Assembly (NCBI RefSeq): GCF_019417665.1
Contig: NZ_DXUU01000028.1
Location: 1 to 37,055, forward strand
Source: Ruminococcus sp.
Lineage (GTDB): Bacteria > Bacillota > Clostridia > Oscillospirales > Ruminococcaceae
DNA length: 37,055 nt
Direction: 5' to 3'
Shown one piece after another: positions 6,301 through 15,046 of the stretch. How positions within the stretch are numbered: position 1 is the stretch's first letter; every line of letters starts with the position of its first letter. Under the pieces are notes generated by a model. It was not told the DNA's origin, ran no database searches, and was given only the letters and a program-made list of their open reading frames with translations. Made by a program: the position numbers and the translations under genes.

Positions 6301-9171
6301 TTACGGGAGCAGACGGTTGATATCACGTGGGAACATGCTTGCCTGACGAACATTGGACAGTCCCAGAAGCTTCATGACAAGTCGTTCCAGACCAATGCCC
6401 AGACCACCATGAGGCGGCAGACCATACTTATGGGCTTCCAGATAATACTTGAAGTCCTCCGGATCCAAACCTTGTGCGTGCATTTTGTCCAGTTGTTCCT
6501 GATAATCATGGATACGCTGACCGCCGCTTGTGATCTCCAGACCACGGAACAGCAGGTCAAACTTGTATGCCAGACGAGGATCTTCTCTTGAATTCATAGC
6601 ATAAAACGGCGGTTTTGAGGACGGGAAGTGGGTGACGAAAATAAAGTCACTGCCAAAGGTCTCCTTGGCATATTCGCAGATAGCGACTTCATCTTCCGGC
6701 TCCAGATCCAACTTATTCTTTGAACCCTTATTACCCAGGATCTCCTTTGCTTCCAGCAGGGTAACACTGGGAATTTCATGAATGACCGGAATATCTGCTT
6801 CCAACAGTTCCAGCTCATAGACATAATTCGCACGGAGATAATCCATAACATAGCGCAGCATGGCAGTCTCCATTGCCATAACGTCATACATGCTGTCAAT
6901 ATAGCCCATTTCGAAGTCCAGACCAATATACTCGTTGATATGACGAGAAGTGGCGTGCTTTTCCGCACGGTACACCGGAGCAATCTCAAAGACACGGTCG
7001 AAGAATGCCACAGCAGTCTGCTTATAGAACTGAGGGGACTGGTTCAGGAATGCGGGCTTATCGAAATATTCCAAATGGAAGATATTTGCGCCGCCTTCGG
7101 CACCTTGTGCAACGATCTTCGGGCTGTGGATCTCAGTAAATCCTTCTTTGAGCATAAACTCCCGGAAACCGTTCGCAACACCTTCCTGAATCTTGAAGAT
7201 GGCACGTTCGTACACATTGCGCAGTGCAACAGAACGATTATCCAGGTTGATGTCCAGTGCACAACCCAGCTTCTTGTTAGAAACCTTTAGCGGATACTCC
7301 GTATTGGAATTTGCGATGACCTGTAATTCAGACAGCTGTACTTCAACACCGCCTACTGCCTTTTCGTTCTTTGTAACAGTACCGCGGATCCAGACGAAGT
7401 TGCCTTCTCGCAGACCATCCATGGAATCCTTGCACTGTTCCGGTGTATACAACGACTGGATCAGATATCGTCCGGTACGCAGAATAACAAAGGCAAAACC
7501 GCTCATCTGGCGGATCTTATGCACACAGGCACGGATCGTGATCTCTTCGCCTACGTGATCCGCTGCATCGGCAAAATTAAATTCATGAAGCAGATGGTCA
7601 GTATTGATTTGGAGAATGCCGTCTTTTCGTTTCGGCTGATACTTTGCTTCGTTTGAAAAAGGCGTGCAGGTATTTTCAGCTGCTGCTTTTGTTTCAGTAT
7701 CCTGTTTCTGCGTATCTTCTGTTTCTGCTCCTGGTACAGCTTCTGTCAACTTTTTCTCCAGCAGTTCCTTGATCACGCCGGGTGTGCATACACCACGCAG
7801 TGCTTTTGTGCACTGACCCATGAGGAATCCAAATACCTTCTTTTCGCCGCTCTGATACTGTGTCACTGCGGCTGCATTTTCAGAAAGGATGGATGCGATC
7901 ATCTCTTCAGCCTTAGCCGTATCGTTCACAATGAGCATACCAGACTGTTGCGCAATGGTTTTTGCATCCTTTCCGGTTTCAATCATCTGACGGAGAATCT
8001 TTTTTGCATCGTTTTTGGATACCTTTTCAGTATCTGCCATCTGCACCAATTCTGCAAATTCCTGCGCAGTGAAGGGGAGTGCTTCCATGGAAACTTCACC
8101 CAAGTTTACACGGCGCAGCAGCTCCACAATAATGAAGTTTGCGATGCTCTTGGGCTGATTGTATGCCGCTACAGCTTCATCGTAGAAATCAGAAACACGC
8201 TTCTGATTGATCAGGATCTGCGCATCTGTTTTGGACAAGCCGTACTGTTCCGTATAGCGCTTCATACGCTTGTGCGGCAGTTCCGGCAGCATTGCTTTGA
8301 TGGAATCCAGCATTTCATCGGTGAAGTTCACCTGGAGAATATCCGGCTCTGGAAAATAGCGGTAGTCGTGGGCATTTTCTTTGCTTCTCATAGAAGAAGT
8401 CTCGCCCTTGTTTTCGTTGAAACGGCGTGTTTCCTGTACTACCTGCTTGCCTGCATCCAGCAGTCTGGACTGGCGCTTGATCTCATAGTTGATGGCACGA
8501 GTGATGGATTTCAGGGAGTTCATATTTTTGATCTCTGCGCGGGTTCCCAGCTTTGTATCGCCCGGACGCATAATGGATACGTTGACATCACAACGCAGAG
8601 AGCCTTCTTCCATTTTACAGTCACTGACGCCGGCATATTGCAGTAGGAGAATGACCTTTTCAATAAATGCCTTTGCCTCCTCAGCAGAGGAAATATCCGG
8701 TTCAGTTACAATCTCTACCAGTGGAATGCCGCAGCGGTTGTAGTCTGCCAAGGATACTGCGTTAAAATCATCGTGTACAAGCTTTCCGGCATCTTCTTCC
8801 AGATGGATATGGTTGATGCGGATATCTTTTTTGCCGGCAGAGGTCTCGATCTCTACTTTTCCCTCCAGACAGAGAGGACGGTAAAGCTGAGAGATCTGAT
8901 ATGCCTTGGGCAGATCGGGGTAGAAGTAGTTCTTTCGGTCAAATACGGAGAATTTATTGATATCGCAGCCCAGTGCGAAGCCTGCCTTTACAGCATACTC
9001 TACAGCGGTCTGGTTAATGACCGGGAGTGTGCCCGGCATACCAGTGCAGACCGGACAGCAGCGGGAATTCTGACTTCCGCCGAATTCAGCACTGCATGTG
9101 CAGAACACCTTGGATTTTGTCAGAAGCTCGGCATGGATCTCCAGACCGATTACAGGAATATAGGATGACAT
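6301..9171 (-). CDS. gatB-aspS: GatB-AspRS fusion: amidotransferase subunit B joined to archaeal-type aspartyl-tRNA synthetase
   Basis: A single uninterrupted 956-codon frame. Residues 1 to about 476 are a complete GatB: IGLEIHAEL, the zinc site Cys24-X-Cys26 with Cys39-XX-Cys42, YFYPDLPKAYQISQ, RCDVNVS, HDYRYFPEPD, and the YqeY-like tail ending near FLMGQCTKALRG. A hydrophilic linker of about 40 residues (477-517) follows. Then comes a full class II aspartyl-tRNA synthetase of archaeal/eukaryal type, without the bacterial insertion domain: OB fold from about 518, motif 1 with Pro684, motif 2 YRAEKHATSRH (Arg735), motif 3 GIGLERL (Arg930). The OB fold has His551 where, in my recall, discriminating archaeal enzymes carry Trp, so Asp-tRNA-Asn formation is plausible. 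The Asp-tRNA made by one half is the substrate amidated by the other. An AAGGAGG lies 13 bases before the ATG. Confidence 0.93.
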   Translation of the reverse strand: MSSYIPVIGLEIHAELLTKSKVFCTCSAEFGGSQNSRCCPVCTGMPGTLPVINQTAVEYAVKAGFALGCDINKFSVFDRKNYFYPDLPKAYQISQLYRPLCLEGKVEIETSAGKKDIRINHIHLEEDAGKLVHDDFNAVSLADYNRCGIPLVEIVTEPDISSAEEAKAFIEKVILLLQYAGVSDCKMEEGSLRCDVNVSIMRPGDTKLGTRAEIKNMNSLKSITRAINYEIKRQSRLLDAGKQVVQETRRFNENKGETSSMRSKENAHDYRYFPEPDILQVNFTDEMLDSIKAMLPELPHKRMKRYTEQYGLSKTDAQILINQKRVSDFYDEAVAAYNQPKSIANFIIVELLRRVNLGEVSMEALPFTAQEFAELVQMADTEKVSKNDAKKILRQMIETGKDAKTIAQQSGMLIVNDTAKAEEMIASILSENAAAVTQYQSGEKKVFGFLMGQCTKALRGVCTPGVIKELLEKKLTEAVPGAETEDTQKQDTETKAAAENTCTPFSNEAKYQPKRKDGILQINTDHLLHEFNFADAADHVGEEITIRACVHKIRQMSGFAFVILRTGRYLIQSLYTPEQCKDSMDGLREGNFVWIRGTVTKNEKAVGGVEVQLSELQVIANSNTEYPLKVSNKKLGCALDINLDNRSVALRNVYERAIFKIQEGVANGFREFMLKEGFTEIHSPKIVAQGAEGGANIFHLEYFDKPAFLNQSPQFYKQTAVAFFDRVFEIAPVYRAEKHATSRHINEYIGLDFEMGYIDSMYDVMAMETAMLRYVMDYLRANYVYELELLEADIPVIHEIPSVTLLEAKEILGNKGSKNKLDLEPEDEVAICEYAKETFGSDFIFVTHFPSSKPPFYAMNSREDPRLAYKFDLLFRGLEITSGGQRIHDYQEQLDKMHAQGLDPEDFKYYLEAHKYGLPPHGGLGIGLERLVMKLLGLSNVRQASMFPRDINRLLP

Positions 9172-9189
9172 AATAAAACACAGACCTCC

Positions 9190-10641
9190 TTAAAGTACTG
9201 GTGCAGCCGGTGTGAATTGCTGCTCAAAGGCATCAGCCACCTGCAGAATCGTCGATTCGTCAAACTGCTTTCCCACGATGGACATGCCGATGGGCATACC
9301 GGACGCATTGTAACCGCAGGGTGTGGAAATTGCCGGTAGGGAAGCGATATTGACAGTAACAGTGCAGATATCTGCCTGATACATTTTTGCCGGATCCGAA
9401 ATATTTTCATCCACGCCATAGGCTACAGTCGGAGAAGTCGGTGTCAGGATTACATCGCAGCTTTCAAAGATATGGGCATATTCAGCGGTGATACGCTGCT
9501 TCAATGCCATTGCCTTGCCATAATATGCATCATAGTAACCGCTGGAAAGGGCGTAATTTCCAAGTAGGATCCGGCGCTTTACTTCATCACCGAAGCCTTC
9601 GCTTCTGGAGTTGCAGATCAGCTCCTGGAAGGTATCTCCAATCTCACTGCGGTGACCATACTTAATGCCGTCATAGCGAGAGAGATTGGACGAAGCCTCT
9701 GCCGATGCGATCAGATAATAAGCGGCAACGGCATATTTCAGACTGGGCATGCTGCACTCTATCAGCTGAGCACCCATAGCCTCGTACGTCTTTGCGGCAT
9801 TCAGAACGGCGTCACGTACTTCTGCATCAATGCCTTCTGCGTAGAATTCCTTGGGCAGTGCGATCTTCAACCCCTTAATATCTTTTCCCAATTTTGCTGT
9901 GAAGTCCTCTTTGCTGCGCTTAGAAACAGTACCGTCATGGGGATCATAGCCTGCGATGGCGTTCAGCAGCCATGCACAGTCTTTTACATTCTTTGCAATA
10001 GGCCCGATCTGGTCCAGAGAGGAAGCGAAGGCTACCAGTCCATAACGGGAAACCCTGCCGTAAGTCGGCTTTAAACCGGTAACGCCACAGAATGCGGCCG
10101 GCTGACGGATGGAGCCGCCGGTGTCGGAACCCAGTGCAGCTGCTGCCAGAGAAGCAGATACACAAGCGGCAGAACCGCCGGATGAGCCACCCGGTACGCA
10201 CTCTGTATTAAACGGATTGCGTGTTTTCGCAAATGCTGATGTCTGTGTAGAACCACCCATGGCGAATTCGTCCATACTGGTTTTTCCCAGCATGACCGCA
10301 TCCTGTGCCATCAGCTTTTCCATAACTGTGGCATTGTAAGGCGGCACGAAGTCCTCCAGCATCTTGGAAGCACAGGTTGTCCGGATGCCGTTGGTACAGA
10401 TGTTGTCTTTGATGGCAATAGGAATGCCGCAGAGCATTCCGGCTTCACCGGCATCGATCTTCTTTTGAGCAGCCGCAGCATCTGCCATGGCACGTTCAGA
10501 TGTTACTGTGATATAACTTTGAATCGTATCATCGTACTTCGCAATGCGATCCAGATAACCCTGCGTCAGTTCCGGTGCGGAAATTTCCTTGCTGTCCAGC
10601 ATTTTGCGCAGGCGTTCTATTGTCAATTGCGTAAAATCCAT
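9190..10641 (-). CDS. gatA: Asp-tRNA(Asn)/Glu-tRNA(Gln) amidotransferase subunit A
   Basis: Glutaminase subunit of the GatCAB transamidosome: releases ammonia from glutamine and channels it to GatB. At 483 residues it has the usual length. The amidase-signature triad is intact: Lys78 (PIAIKDN), cis-Ser153 in GGSSGGSAA and the nucleophile Ser177 in GSDTGGSIRQP. It lies 54 bases after gatC and 18 bases before the gatB fusion. The ATG at 10641 is far (30 bases) from the only good Shine-Dalgarno, and a hairpin occupies the gap (separate entry). No alternative in-frame start lies closer to the Shine-Dalgarno. Confidence 0.96.
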   Translation of the reverse strand: MDFTQLTIERLRKMLDSKEISAPELTQGYLDRIAKYDDTIQSYITVTSERAMADAAAAQKKIDAGEAGMLCGIPIAIKDNICTNGIRTTCASKMLEDFVPPYNATVMEKLMAQDAVMLGKTSMDEFAMGGSTQTSAFAKTRNPFNTECVPGGSSGGSAACVSASLAAAALGSDTGGSIRQPAAFCGVTGLKPTYGRVSRYGLVAFASSLDQIGPIAKNVKDCAWLLNAIAGYDPHDGTVSKRSKEDFTAKLGKDIKGLKIALPKEFYAEGIDAEVRDAVLNAAKTYEAMGAQLIECSMPSLKYAVAAYYLIASAEASSNLSRYDGIKYGHRSEIGDTFQELICNSRSEGFGDEVKRRILLGNYALSSGYYDAYYGKAMALKQRITAEYAHIFESCDVILTPTSPTVAYGVDENISDPAKMYQADICTVTVNIASLPAISTPCGYNASGMPIGMSIVGKQFDESTILQVADAFEQQFTPAAPVL

Positions 10642-10650
10642 AGTTTTTCT

Positions 10651-10678
10651 GTCCGCCGTTTTCGGCGAACACCTCCTT
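10651..10678 (-). promoter_or_regulatory. gatA ribosome site with intervening hairpin
   Basis: On the minus strand AAGGAGG (10678-10672) is 30 nt from the gatA ATG. Between them, 10670-10651 folds into a hairpin: a 5-bp GC stem CGCCG/CGGCG with an AAAA loop, plus two outer pairs after one mismatch. If the hairpin is folded out, the effective spacing falls to about 10 nt, as described for phage T4 gene 38. Formation in vivo is inferred. Confidence 0.55.
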
Positions 10679-10695
10679 TATTTCGATTTTGCAGA

Positions 10696-10974
10696 TCATT
10701 CTACGACCTTCGGTACGACGAAGTAATTCTCATCGTTGACCGCATTCTGCAGAATTTTTTCCGTGGGGAAACTGTCAGCCTTGACATCCTCTCTCAGATC
10801 GTTCAGGTAGATATCCTTATTATCTGCCAGCGCATCATATCCTACATCGATTTCCTTTACGGTATCCATGGTCTCAATGATGCTTGTCATTTCTGCTGCC
10901 ATTTTTTCCATTTCTTCCGGTGTAAAGCTGAGCTTTCCCAGTTCTGCCAGATAGGCAATCATCTGTAAATCCAA
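10696..10974 (-). CDS. gatC: Asp-tRNA(Asn)/Glu-tRNA(Gln) amidotransferase subunit C
   Basis: Small subunit (92 residues) that wraps around and stabilises GatA-GatB. Family features: an N-terminal helix with IAYLAELGKLSFTPEEMEKM, the central I(I/D)TM-type helix SIIETMDTVKEIDV, and a C-terminal LREDVK...NA stretch before the end. The start is a TTG at 10974; GAGGG stands 6 bases before it, whereas the next ATG (four codons in) would be too far from that site. First gene of the operon gatC-gatA-gatB::aspS. Confidence 0.9.
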   Translation of the reverse strand: MDLQMIAYLAELGKLSFTPEEMEKMAAEMTSIIETMDTVKEIDVGYDALADNKDIYLNDLREDVKADSFPTEKILQNAVNDENYFVVPKVVE

Positions 10975-11001
10975 TGCAAACCCTCATTTCTTTTGGTTTT
11001 G

Positions 11002-11042
11002 AAAAACGCCGCAGGATGCAATCATGTTCGCAGAACTGCGGC
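11002..11042 (-). terminator. terminator-like hairpin in the gat operon leader (possible attenuator)
   Basis: On the minus strand GCCGCAG (11042-11036) can pair perfectly with CTGCGGC (11014-11008), followed by GTTTTTC. It lies between the gat promoter and gatC, inside the roughly 80-nt leader. Such a position suggests premature termination or control. No T-box signature (specifier loop or AGGGUGGNACCGCG) is present, so the leader is not a canonical T-box. The 21-nt loop makes a simple terminator less certain. Confidence 0.45.
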
Positions 11043-11059
11043 ATCTTACGATCTGTTTT

Positions 11060-11088
11060 ATTATATCACAATCCATCTGATATTGCAA
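11060..11088 (-). promoter_or_regulatory. sigma-A promoter of the gat operon
   Basis: On the minus strand TTGCAA (11088-11083) and TATAAT (11065-11060) are separated by 17 bp. The leader to gatC is about 80 nt. Confidence 0.8.
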
Positions 11089-11147
11089 GGATTTTCTTTG
11101 ACAGAAGCATAAAATTCCCGAATTTGAAAAAAAATTCTGGATACAGC

Positions 11148-11176
11148 TTGATTTTTTCTTGTATTTTCAGTATAAT
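11148..11176 (+). promoter_or_regulatory. sigma-A promoter of the dap operon
   Basis: TTGATT (11148-11153) and TATAAT (11171-11176) are separated by 17 bp, 85 bp before dapF. It is back to back with the gat promoter, the two -35 boxes being about 60 bp apart. Confidence 0.75.
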
Positions 11177-11260
11177 AGAAAATGACAATGCATTGGGCAA
11201 CACCGCACAGAGGGCGTCTGACGGCTTTGTAAGGTATTGCCATAGATTGGGAGGTTTCAT

Positions 11261-12112
11261 ATGCTGACTTTTTCAAAAATGCACGGCATTGGTAATGATT
11301 ACATCTACATCAACTGCTTTCAGGAAACAGTGACCGACCCGGAAAAGCTTTCGGTTTTCATGAGTGATGTCCGATTCGGCGTTGGTTCTGACGGACTTGT
11401 TCTGATCCTGCCTTCAGAGGTTGCAGATTTCCGGATGCGTATTTTTAATGCAGACGGTTCTGAGGCAATGATGTGCGGTAATGCGACCAGATGTATCGGC
11501 AAGTATGTTTACGACATGGGTATGACAGATAAGACGGAAGTCTCTCTGGAAACCAATTCTGGGATAAAATATCTAACACTGTACCCTGGCACTGACGGTA
11601 AGATCGAAAGTGTTAAGGTAGATATGGGCAAGGCGATTCTTGAACCCCGAGAGATCCCTATTGATTCGCCACTGGATCGGTTCATTGCACAGCCTGTGAC
11701 AGTGGATGGCACGGAATATGAGATAACTTGTGTTTCTATGGGGAATCCTCACGCAGTTGTATTTCTGCCGGAAATAGATTCACTCGATCTAGAAAAGATT
11801 GGCCCGTCCTTTGAGCATCATCCGCTGTTTCCGGATCGGGTGAATACAGAATTTGTCCGAGTGATCGATGACCATACACTGCAAATGCGTGTCTGGGAGC
11901 GTGGAAGCGGTGAGACCTTTGCCTGCGGTACAGGTACATGTGCGACTGTCGTTGCTGCTGTCCTGAATGGTTTCTGCAAAAAGGAAGAGGAGATTCTGGT
12001 ACATCTGTGCGGCGGAGATCTGCGAATCATTTATCACAAGGATGAAACTGTCACCATGATCGGCCCTGCAACATATGTATTTGAGGGGAAAATGGAAGAG
12101 CCTGTTCTGTAA
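11261..12112 (+). CDS. dapF: diaminopimelate epimerase
   Basis: Cofactor-free racemase converting LL- to meso-diaminopimelate for lysine and peptidoglycan. 283 residues, the usual size. The two catalytic cysteines are visible: Cys72 in MMCGNATRC and Cys222 in FACGTGTCA; the N-terminal MHGIGNDY motif is intact. GGGAGG precedes the ATG. It is the first gene of an operon and is followed after 36 bases by dapL, which makes its substrate. Confidence 0.96.
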   Translation: MLTFSKMHGIGNDYIYINCFQETVTDPEKLSVFMSDVRFGVGSDGLVLILPSEVADFRMRIFNADGSEAMMCGNATRCIGKYVYDMGMTDKTEVSLETNSGIKYLTLYPGTDGKIESVKVDMGKAILEPREIPIDSPLDRFIAQPVTVDGTEYEITCVSMGNPHAVVFLPEIDSLDLEKIGPSFEHHPLFPDRVNTEFVRVIDDHTLQMRVWERGSGETFACGTGTCATVVAAVLNGFCKKEEEILVHLCGGDLRIIYHKDETVTMIGPATYVFEGKMEEPVL

Positions 12113-12148
12113 AACAAGCACGAAACAACATATAAAGGAGAAGAAATC

Positions 12149-13354
12149 ATGCCTACGATCAACGAAAACTTTTTAAAGCTAGAAAAAAACTATCTGTTCA
12201 TCAATATTGCCAAGAAAGTGAACGCATTTTTGGCAGAGAATCCAAGCGTATCCCTGATCCGTATGGGAATCGGTGATGTAACTCTGCCCATTGCACCGGT
12301 TTGTGTGGAAGCAATGAAAAAAGGCGCTGAGGAAATGGGTGTCAAGGAAACTTTCAAGGGTTATGAGGACAGCGGTGCAGGTTATGACTTCCTAAAAGAA
12401 GCTATTGCTGGTTATTATCAGAAATTCGGCGTTTCTCTGGAACTGGACGAGATCCGTGTAAACGATGGCGCAAAGAGTGATTGCGGCAATATCGTGGATA
12501 TTTTCGGCGATGACAATGTTGTACTGATCACCGATCCGGCTTATCCGGTGTATGTGGATTCCAATAAAATGAGAGGCAGAACGGTTATTTATGCTGATTC
12601 CAATGAGGAGAATGGCTTTGCGGCAATGCCGGATCCGTCCGTTCATGCGGATCTCATCTATCTCTGTTCGCCGAACAATCCCACCGGCTCTGCTTATACT
12701 AGGGCACAGCTGAAAGAGTGGATCGACTATGCAAAACAGAACAAGGCAATCATCATCTATGACGCTGCATATGAAGCGTTCATCACAGATCCGGATGTTC
12801 CTCACAGTATCTATGAGGTGGAAGGTGCAAAGGAATGCGCTATTGAAATGTGCTCGCTGTCCAAAACAGCAGGCTTTACTGGTATGCGCTGCGGTTATAC
12901 CATTGTTCCACTTGCACTGCATGTAGCAGCTTCTGATGGAACAGATGTCAGCATCGCACAGCTCTGGGGAAGACGACAGGGAACCAAATTCAATGGTGTA
13001 TCTTATCCGGTACAGTGCGCAGCAGCTGCTGTTTTCACTGAAGAGGGACAAAAGCAGATTCATGAAAATATCGCTTATTATCAGGAAAATGCGGCAATTA
13101 TCGCAAAGGCCATGGAAGAACTGGGTATCCAGTATACCGGTGGAAAGAACTCCCCTTATATCTGGCTCAAGTGCCCGAAGGGCATGTCCAGCTGGGAATT
13201 CTTTGATTATCTGCTGCACGAGATTGCTGTTGTCGGCACACCAGGAGAAGGCTTCGGCAAAAACGGTGAGGGTTGGTTCCGCCTGACTGCATTCGGTGAC
13301 AGAGACAAGACCATTGAAGCTATGCAGCGGATCAAGCAGCTGCTTTCAAAATAA
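12149..13354 (+). CDS. dapL: LL-diaminopimelate aminotransferase
   Basis: PLP-dependent enzyme that converts tetrahydrodipicolinate directly to LL-diaminopimelate with glutamate as donor, bypassing the acylated intermediates. 401 residues; fold-type I aminotransferase with SPNNPTG (about 174-180), the Asp-Tyr contact region IIYDAAYEAF, the Schiff-base lysine Lys239 in SLSKTAGFTGMRCGY, and the DapL-typical N-terminus ENFLKLEKNYLF with IRMGIGDVTLP. AAAGGAG precedes the ATG. Together with dapF it gives two consecutive steps to meso-DAP. Confidence 0.95.
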   Translation: MPTINENFLKLEKNYLFINIAKKVNAFLAENPSVSLIRMGIGDVTLPIAPVCVEAMKKGAEEMGVKETFKGYEDSGAGYDFLKEAIAGYYQKFGVSLELDEIRVNDGAKSDCGNIVDIFGDDNVVLITDPAYPVYVDSNKMRGRTVIYADSNEENGFAAMPDPSVHADLIYLCSPNNPTGSAYTRAQLKEWIDYAKQNKAIIIYDAAYEAFITDPDVPHSIYEVEGAKECAIEMCSLSKTAGFTGMRCGYTIVPLALHVAASDGTDVSIAQLWGRRQGTKFNGVSYPVQCAAAAVFTEEGQKQIHENIAYYQENAAIIAKAMEELGIQYTGGKNSPYIWLKCPKGMSSWEFFDYLLHEIAVVGTPGEGFGKNGEGWFRLTAFGDRDKTIEAMQRIKQLLSK

Positions 13355-13375
13355 GACAATTGGAGGAAACAAATC

Positions 13376-13645
13376 ATGCGAGCTGTAATTACTGTAATCG
13401 GAAAAGATAATGTAGGTATTTTGCACAAGGTCAGCGGTGTCTGTGCCAACTATCAGGCAAATGTCTTAGAAGTGACACAGAGTGTACTTCAGGATATGTT
13501 TGCTATGATTATGATGGTGGACATTACCGGAATGACTACAGATTTTACAAAGCTGAGCGATGAGCTGAGTACACTGGGCGAAGAACTCGGACTGTCCATC
13601 CATACCATGCATGAAGATATTTTCAATGCAATGCACCGTATCTGA
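13376..13645 (+). CDS. ACT domain protein (UPF0237 family)
   Basis: 89-residue stand-alone ACT domain: MRAVITVIGKDNVGILHKVSGVCA, then a beta-strand/helix pattern ending in a second helix. ACT domains usually bind amino acids and regulate partners. GGAGG precedes the ATG. It lies 21 bases after dapL and 30 before the UPF0210 gene; in Firmicutes this ACT protein and UPF0210 are usually neighbours, so the ACT protein probably regulates or assists that partner. The ligand is unknown. Confidence 0.9.
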   Translation: MRAVITVIGKDNVGILHKVSGVCANYQANVLEVTQSVLQDMFAMIMMVDITGMTTDFTKLSDELSTLGEELGLSIHTMHEDIFNAMHRI

Positions 13646-13675
13646 TCGAATTGAATAAGCAGGAGAAAAAATAAC

Positions 13676-15046
13676 ATGAATAGTACTATGTTTAATGCAG
13701 GAGATATTCTGGAGACCATCCGGATGATTCAGGACGAATGTCTGGACATCCGGACTACTACAATGGGAATTTCTCTGCTGGACTGTATTGACCCGGATAT
13801 CAACAAGGCTTGCGACAAGGTTTATGATAAGATCACAACCAAGGCGGAAAAACTGGTTGAGACAGGGGAAAAAATTGAAAAGGAATATGGTATTCCGATT
13901 ATTAACAAGCGTATTTCCGTAACGCCCATTGCTATGCTGGCAGCAGCTTGTCCGGGTGAAAATCCTGTAAAGTTTGCAAAAGCGCTGCAGCGTGCTGCGG
14001 AGACCTGTGGTGTAAACTTTGTTGGTGGCTATTCGGCACTGGTACACAAGGGATTCAGTGCCGGTGATCTGGAATTGATCCGTTCGATTCCGGAGGCGCT
14101 GGATGTAACAACACGAATCTGTTCTTCCGTTAACGTTGGTACCACCAGGAGCGGTATCAATATGGATGCAGTTCGTATTATGGGTGAGATCATTCTGGAA
14201 TCGGCCAAATTGACGGCAGACCGTCAGTGTGTGGGGCCATCCAAGCTGGTGGTATTCTGCAATGCACCGGAAGATAATCCGTTCATGGCAGGTGCTTTCC
14301 ATGGTGTAGGCGAACCGGATTGCGTTATCAATGTGGGCGTTTCCGGTCCTGGCGTAGTTCGTTCCACCATTTCCAAGTATCCGGATGCTTCCATTGACCA
14401 GTTGGCGGATATTATCAAAAAGACAGCCTTCAAGATCACCCGTATGGGTCAGCTGGTTGGCGCAAAAGCATCACAGATGCTGGGCGTTCCTTTCGGTATT
14501 GTAGATCTGTCTCTGGCACCCACACCGGCAGTAGGGGACAGTGTAGCACATATTCTGGAGGCAATGGGTCTGGAGGTATGCGGTACACATGGCACCACTG
14601 CGGCACTGGCTCTGCTGAACGATGCAGTGAAAAAAGGCGGTGTTATGGCCTCGTCCAATGTCGGTGGCTTGTCCGGTGCATTCATTCCAGTTTCAGAGGA
14701 TGCAGGTATGATCGATGCAGCTGTGGACGGTACGCTGACACTGACAAAGCTGGAAGCGATGACCTCTGTATGCTCCGTTGGTCTGGATATGATCGCTATT
14801 CCTGGTGATGTAGAACCGTCTACGATCTCTGCTATCATTGCAGATGAAATGGCAATTGGTATGGTAAATAACAAGACAACCGCTGTTCGTGTAATTCCGG
14901 CTGTTGGTCTGAAAGAAGGCGAAATGCTGGAATTCGGTGGACTGTTCGGCAGTGCTCCGGTTATGCCTGTCAGCGCAAAATCTTCAGCGAAGTTCATTTC
15001 CCGTGGTGGAAGAATCCCCGCACCTATGCACAGCATCAAAAACTAA
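13676..15046 (+). CDS. UPF0210 (PFL-like) family protein of unknown function
   Basis: 456-residue cytosolic protein of the UPF0210 family, sometimes labelled PFL family because its fold resembles pyruvate formate-lyase. Conserved stretches include IRMIQDECLDIRTTTMGISL, KRISVTPIAM, GYSALVHKG, and the glycine-rich C-terminus FGGLFGSAPVMPV followed by SRGGRIPAP. No glycyl-radical activating enzyme is nearby. AGGAG precedes the ATG. The stop overlaps the next ATG by one base (TAATG), pointing to coupled translation with the FAD protein. Function is not established; do not read it as a formate-lyase. Confidence 0.92.
   Translation: MNSTMFNAGDILETIRMIQDECLDIRTTTMGISLLDCIDPDINKACDKVYDKITTKAEKLVETGEKIEKEYGIPIINKRISVTPIAMLAAACPGENPVKFAKALQRAAETCGVNFVGGYSALVHKGFSAGDLELIRSIPEALDVTTRICSSVNVGTTRSGINMDAVRIMGEIILESAKLTADRQCVGPSKLVVFCNAPEDNPFMAGAFHGVGEPDCVINVGVSGPGVVRSTISKYPDASIDQLADIIKKTAFKITRMGQLVGAKASQMLGVPFGIVDLSLAPTPAVGDSVAHILEAMGLEVCGTHGTTAALALLNDAVKKGGVMASSNVGGLSGAFIPVSEDAGMIDAAVDGTLTLTKLEAMTSVCSVGLDMIAIPGDVEPSTISAIIADEMAIGMVNNKTTAVRVIPAVGLKEGEMLEFGGLFGSAPVMPVSAKSSAKFISRGGRIPAPMHSIKN

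Noticed and set aside
10975..11060. T-box riboswitch upstream of gatC
   Set aside because: The leader is only about 80 nt and lacks the T-box sequence and specifier domain.
11177..11260. Lysine riboswitch upstream of dapF
   Set aside because: The leader is about 80 nt, far shorter than the lysine aptamer, and shows no matching core.
13676..15046. Pyruvate formate-lyase activity for the UPF0210 protein
   Set aside because: No activating radical-SAM enzyme nearby, and the family has no shown formate-lyase activity; the name reflects fold similarity.
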